Source: Deltaproteobacteria bacterium (lineage in GTDB: Bacteria; Chloroflexota; Dehalococcoidia; Dehalococcoidales; BS750m-G39). Taken from it: a DNA stretch of 8,261 bases. Location: NCBI GenBank assembly GCA_030606505.1, contig JAUWGI010000025.1, forward strand, positions 1-8,261, in the 5' to 3' direction. Shown here one piece after another: positions 6,845 to 8,261 of this stretch. Positions within the stretch are counted from its first letter, which is position 1, and every line of letters starts with the position of its first letter. The notes under the pieces were generated by a model. That model was not told the origin of the DNA, made no database searches, and worked only from the letters and a program-made list of their open reading frames with translations. The translations under genes and the position numbers were made by a program.

Positions 6845-7465
6845 TTACTGCCTCCTTGACTGAAGCCAGGCCAGAACCCTCACCCTGCGCGTGGGAACCG
6901 TTTTCAGGTCGTTGAAATGTTTTATCGCCAGTATCACCAGCACGCCCAGCATAAACAGTGACTCCCAGGAGTTCCCCCCGGTAATCACCAGATAAGCCAG
7001 CGAGCCGACGGCACCAGCTATCACTATCCAGGCATCCCTCTCTATGAAAAGAAAGGCTATCAGCAGAAAGGCCATAAAGGAAAGCAGTATCTCGTACTGG
7101 GGCAGCGCCAGCAGGACGCCGAAGGTAACGGCTATCGATTTGCCGCCCTTGAAGCCGAGAAGGGGAGTGAAGGCATGGCCCAGTATGGCGCTCAAGCCCA
7201 CCACCGCCACCGCCATAGCGGGAAATCCCCAGTATGAATAAGCCAGGTAGACGAAGGGCACGCCCTTGGCTATATCCAGGAGCATGGCCAGAACGTAAGA
7301 TTTGCGCCCTCCCGCCCGGAAAACATTGGCGGCACCGGGGTTGCCGTCCCCGTAATCCCTTATCTCTTCAGCAAGGAACTTGTGCCCCACCCACACCGAG
7401 AATGGGCAGGCGCCCAGCCAGAAGGCGGCCAGGGACAGTACTAATACCTGATAATATTCCACCAT
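6845..7465 (-). CDS. plsY: PlsY-like acyl-phosphate:glycerol-3-phosphate acyltransferase, divergent
   Basis: A 206-residue multi-pass membrane protein of the PlsY family, which transfers an acyl group from acyl phosphate to glycerol 3-phosphate to begin phospholipid synthesis. Motif 1 is ACPFSVWVGH (19-28) plus IRDYGDGNPGAANVFR (35-50); motif 2 is LDIAKG (63-68); motif 3 is GHAFTPLLGFKGGKS (96-110); the late His/Asn pair is in KHFNDL (182-187). About five hydrophobic segments fit the family. In motif 1 the usual GSGNPGATN reads GDGNPGAAN, so Asp40 stands where a conserved, functionally important Ser is expected, and FKGGKG reads FKGGKS. It may therefore be a divergent paralogue and not the main PlsY. 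The ATG at 7463-7465 has only a weak ribosome site. It is first in a two-gene transcript with the glycosyltransferase. Confidence 0.85.
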   Translation of the reverse strand: MVEYYQVLVLSLAAFWLGACPFSVWVGHKFLAEEIRDYGDGNPGAANVFRAGGRKSYVLAMLLDIAKGVPFVYLAYSYWGFPAMAVAVVGLSAILGHAFTPLLGFKGGKSIAVTFGVLLALPQYEILLSFMAFLLIAFLFIERDAWIVIAGAVGSLAYLVITGGNSWESLFMLGVLVILAIKHFNDLKTVPTRRVRVLAWLQSRRQ

Positions 7466-7506
7466 ATCTATACTACCAGGCGGCCATACCTAGTAATTCT
7501 AGGGGC

Positions 7507-7535
7507 AATATAAACCAAAATCTTGCCGCCGTCAA
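7507..7535 (-). promoter_or_regulatory. Sigma70-type promoter for the plsY-like operon
   Basis: On the minus strand, TTGACG (7535-7530), one base from consensus, is followed after 17 bases by TATATT (7512-7507). The transcript would start near 7500, leaving a leader of about 35 bases. It is the only clear minus-strand promoter in this gap and points away from the repeats. Confidence 0.78.
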
Positions 7536-7591
7536 GGGGTAGTATTCTATCAGGGCCGAGATTTTTACCACCTGTTTTAAATATGTTTTAT

Positions 7592-7663
7592 TTCCCACCC
7601 TCCCACCCAAGAGAGGCTTCGCCTCTCCTTGCCCCTCACTTTTGGGGGTTTTGCTTCACCCCC
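7592..7663 (+). repeat. Repeat family copy C, tail degenerate
   Basis: The head CCCACCCTCCCACCC (7594-7608) is identical to copies A and B. It runs into a longer hairpin, GAGAGGC (7611-7617) with GCCTCTC (7621-7627), loop TTC. The linker CACTTTTGGGGGTTTT matches the middle of copies A and B, but the terminator stem is missing; instead GGGGG (7644-7648) can pair with CCCCC (7659-7663) across ten bases. It looks like a copy whose tail has been deleted or scrambled. Confidence 0.75.
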
Positions 7664-7690
7664 TCCCCGCGTTTTCGGCCTGTCTCTTTC

Positions 7691-7750
7691 TTCCCGCCCA
7701 CCCTCAGAGGTCTCGCCTCTAAAACTCTGGATAACCCCCACCCCTGGGGG
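7691..7750 (+). repeat. Repeat family copy D, partial
   Basis: A shortened head, CCCGCCCACCC (7693-7703), keeps only three C tracts, then CTCAGAGG leads to a 5-bp hairpin AGAGG/CCTCT (7706-7710, 7716-7720). The linker drifts after AACTCT. A second palindrome, CCCCCA/TGGGGG (7735-7740, 7745-7750), closes the recognisable part. The matching family tail may be the one at 7855-7886, about 105 bases further on. Confidence 0.6.
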
Positions 7751-7777
7751 ATTAATCTAACGAAATGCTTTAAGAGC

Positions 7778-7826
7778 TGTTCCTTTTATTTGGGAGTGTT
7801 TCTAGACTTGTTCCTTTTATCTTGGG
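7778..7826 (+). repeat. Pair of 17-18 bp direct repeats
   Basis: TGTTCCTTTTATTTGGG (7778-7794) recurs as TGTTCCTTTTATCTTGGG (7809-7826), differing by one inserted base, with 14 bases between. It lies between copy D and the detached tail. No function is evident; it could be a local duplication. Confidence 0.65.
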
Positions 7827-7854
7827 TGGGGGGGAAAGGGGGAGCGACTAATCA

Positions 7855-7886
7855 GGGGTGTTTAAGAGGGGGCTTCGCCCCCTCTT
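7855..7886 (+). repeat. Detached tail of the repeat family (terminator stem without T run)
   Basis: These 32 bases match 2000-2031 of copy B at 31 positions. The stem AAGAGGGGGC (7864-7873) pairs perfectly with GCCCCCTCTT (7877-7886) around TTC. No T run follows (CTTAGAAAAAAA), so it would be a poor intrinsic terminator. No head lies directly in front of it; it may be the displaced end of copy D. Confidence 0.75.
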
Positions 7887-7930
7887 CTTAGAAAAAAATT
7901 CCCCCTCTCCCCCTGTCAGCGGGTGTTATT

Positions 7931-8070
7931 CTTCCCACCCTGACCCACCCTACAGAGGTTAGACCTCTCCTCACTCTCCAGAGGGGATAAAGAGGGACAA
8001 TCTCTCTCCTCTGGGGAGGGGTAAGAAAGTTTTAGAAGCGGAGCTTATGAGGGTGGGTAGGTGTGGGAAG
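7931..8070. mobile_element. Copy E: 140-bp MITE-like element with terminal inverted repeats
   Basis: The left end CTTCCCACCCTGACCCACCC(T) at 7931-7951 and the reverse complement of the right end at 8050-8070 match in 18 of 21 positions. The left end is the family head with two extra bases between C tracts. Inside are the family hairpin AGAGGT/ACCTCT (7954-7959, 7963-7968, loop TAG) and a second inverted repeat, CCAGAGG with CCTCTGG, roughly at 7978-8014. There is no ORF, and I see no clear target-site duplication. Short size, inverted ends and no coding fit a non-autonomous element, but an immobile palindromic repeat is also possible. Confidence 0.55.
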
Positions 8071-8106
8071 TAAAAAACTATTGAATGAATATGCAAGGGA
8101 GTAAAT

Positions 8107-8261
8107 TTGAAACCGTCTAAAGTCCTAATCATCGGCTCGGGGCCGATAGTAATCGGGCAAGCGGCTGAGTTCGACTACGCCGGCACTCAGGCGTGCAAGG
8201 CAATGCGGGAGGAGGGGGTTACTTCAGTGCTGGTCAACTCCAACCCGGCCACCATAATGAC
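8107..8261 (+). CDS. carB: Carbamoyl-phosphate synthase large subunit, N-terminal fragment
   Basis: Fifty-one codons of CarB run off the window end. The enzyme makes carbamoyl phosphate from bicarbonate, ATP and ammonia delivered by CarA, feeding pyrimidine and arginine synthesis. [20 protein letters not shown] followed by [13 protein letters not shown] and [11 protein letters not shown] is the first biotin-carboxylase-like ATP-grasp domain; the usual QACEFDYSG reads QAAEFDYAG. The start is TTG (8107-8109): the frame closes upstream at TGA 8086-8088, no ATG or GTG lies between, and AGGGAG (8096-8101) sits 5 nt before the TTG. The N-terminus is short, only four residues before KVLIIG. carA is not immediately upstream; the preceding 641 bases are non-coding. 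Confidence 0.95.
   Translation, partial: MKPSKVLIIGSGPIVIGQAAEFDYAGTQACKAMREEGVTSVLVNSNPATIM

Larger units (their letters stand above)
7466..8106. other. 641-bp intergenic region rich in repeats
   Basis: No believable gene is present; the open frames here are made of C/T-rich repeat sequence. The left 95 bases hold the plsY-like promoter. The rest carries repeat copies C and D, a pair of direct repeats, a detached terminator-like tail, and the inverted-repeat-bounded copy E. The last 36 bases lead to the carB ribosome site. I found no convincing promoter for carB. Confidence 0.8.

Noticed and set aside
7523..7891. 122-codon plus-strand open frame in the intergenic region
   Set aside because: It is composed of C/T-rich repeat sequence with a Pro/Ser/Phe-rich translation, crosses the plsY-like promoter and several hairpins, and has no ribosome site.
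8071..8106. TTGAAT at 8081-8086 as a -35 box for carB
   Set aside because: A -10 box at 17-base spacing would fall on the carB start codon, and no TATAAT-like sequence is there.

Overview
The window looks like a stretch of moderately GC-rich bacterial chromosome with ordinary housekeeping genes and two intergenic regions full of repeats. The gene content is a stand-alone CinA/PncC domain protein, RNase PH, ProB-ProA with an extra small gene between them, a PlsY-like acyltransferase beside an HpnB/CrtQ-type glycosyltransferase, and the start of carB. Together with frequent AUA codons and G/C-run hairpins between genes, this made me think of Chloroflexota (Dehalococcoidia-like). That placement is an impression, not a demonstrated result.

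Layout. Positions 1-1768 (+): the tail of a metallo-beta-lactamase-fold protein, a radical SAM protein and a CinA-type amidohydrolase, packed as one operon (8-nt gap, then an ATGA overlap). Positions 1769-2152: a 384-bp intergenic region with two copies of a repeat (A and B), each ending in an intrinsic terminator, plus two REP-like hairpins and a sigma70-type promoter. Positions 2153-2887 (+): rph, which meets proA tail to tail on a shared CTAG. Positions 2884-5583 (-): proB, a small unknown gene and proA, read from a good promoter at 5610-5638. Positions 5671-7465 (-): plsY-like gene then glycosyltransferase, from another good promoter at 7507-7535. Positions 7466-8106: a 641-bp intergenic region with further repeat copies (C, D, a detached tail, and E with terminal inverted repeats). 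Positions 8107-8261 (+): the first 51 codons of carB.

Functions. ProB and ProA catalyse the first two steps of proline synthesis. The PlsY-like protein and the glycosyltransferase are both membrane proteins and probably serve lipid or glycolipid synthesis. RNase PH trims tRNA 3' ends. CarB makes carbamoyl phosphate for pyrimidines and arginine.

The most interesting signal is the non-coding repeat family. Its head, CCCACCCTCCCACCC, reads on the other strand as a perfect four-tract G-quadruplex motif with one-base loops. It is followed by a short hairpin whose sequence changes between copies while pairing is kept, and in the complete copies by a G/C-rich terminator hairpin with a T run. One copy, just upstream of carB, is bounded by 21-bp inverted repeats built from the same head, like a small non-autonomous mobile element. 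Other points of note are an unusual CX4CX2C cluster motif in the radical SAM protein, an Asp in place of a key Ser in the PlsY-like protein, and the small gene inside the proBA operon.
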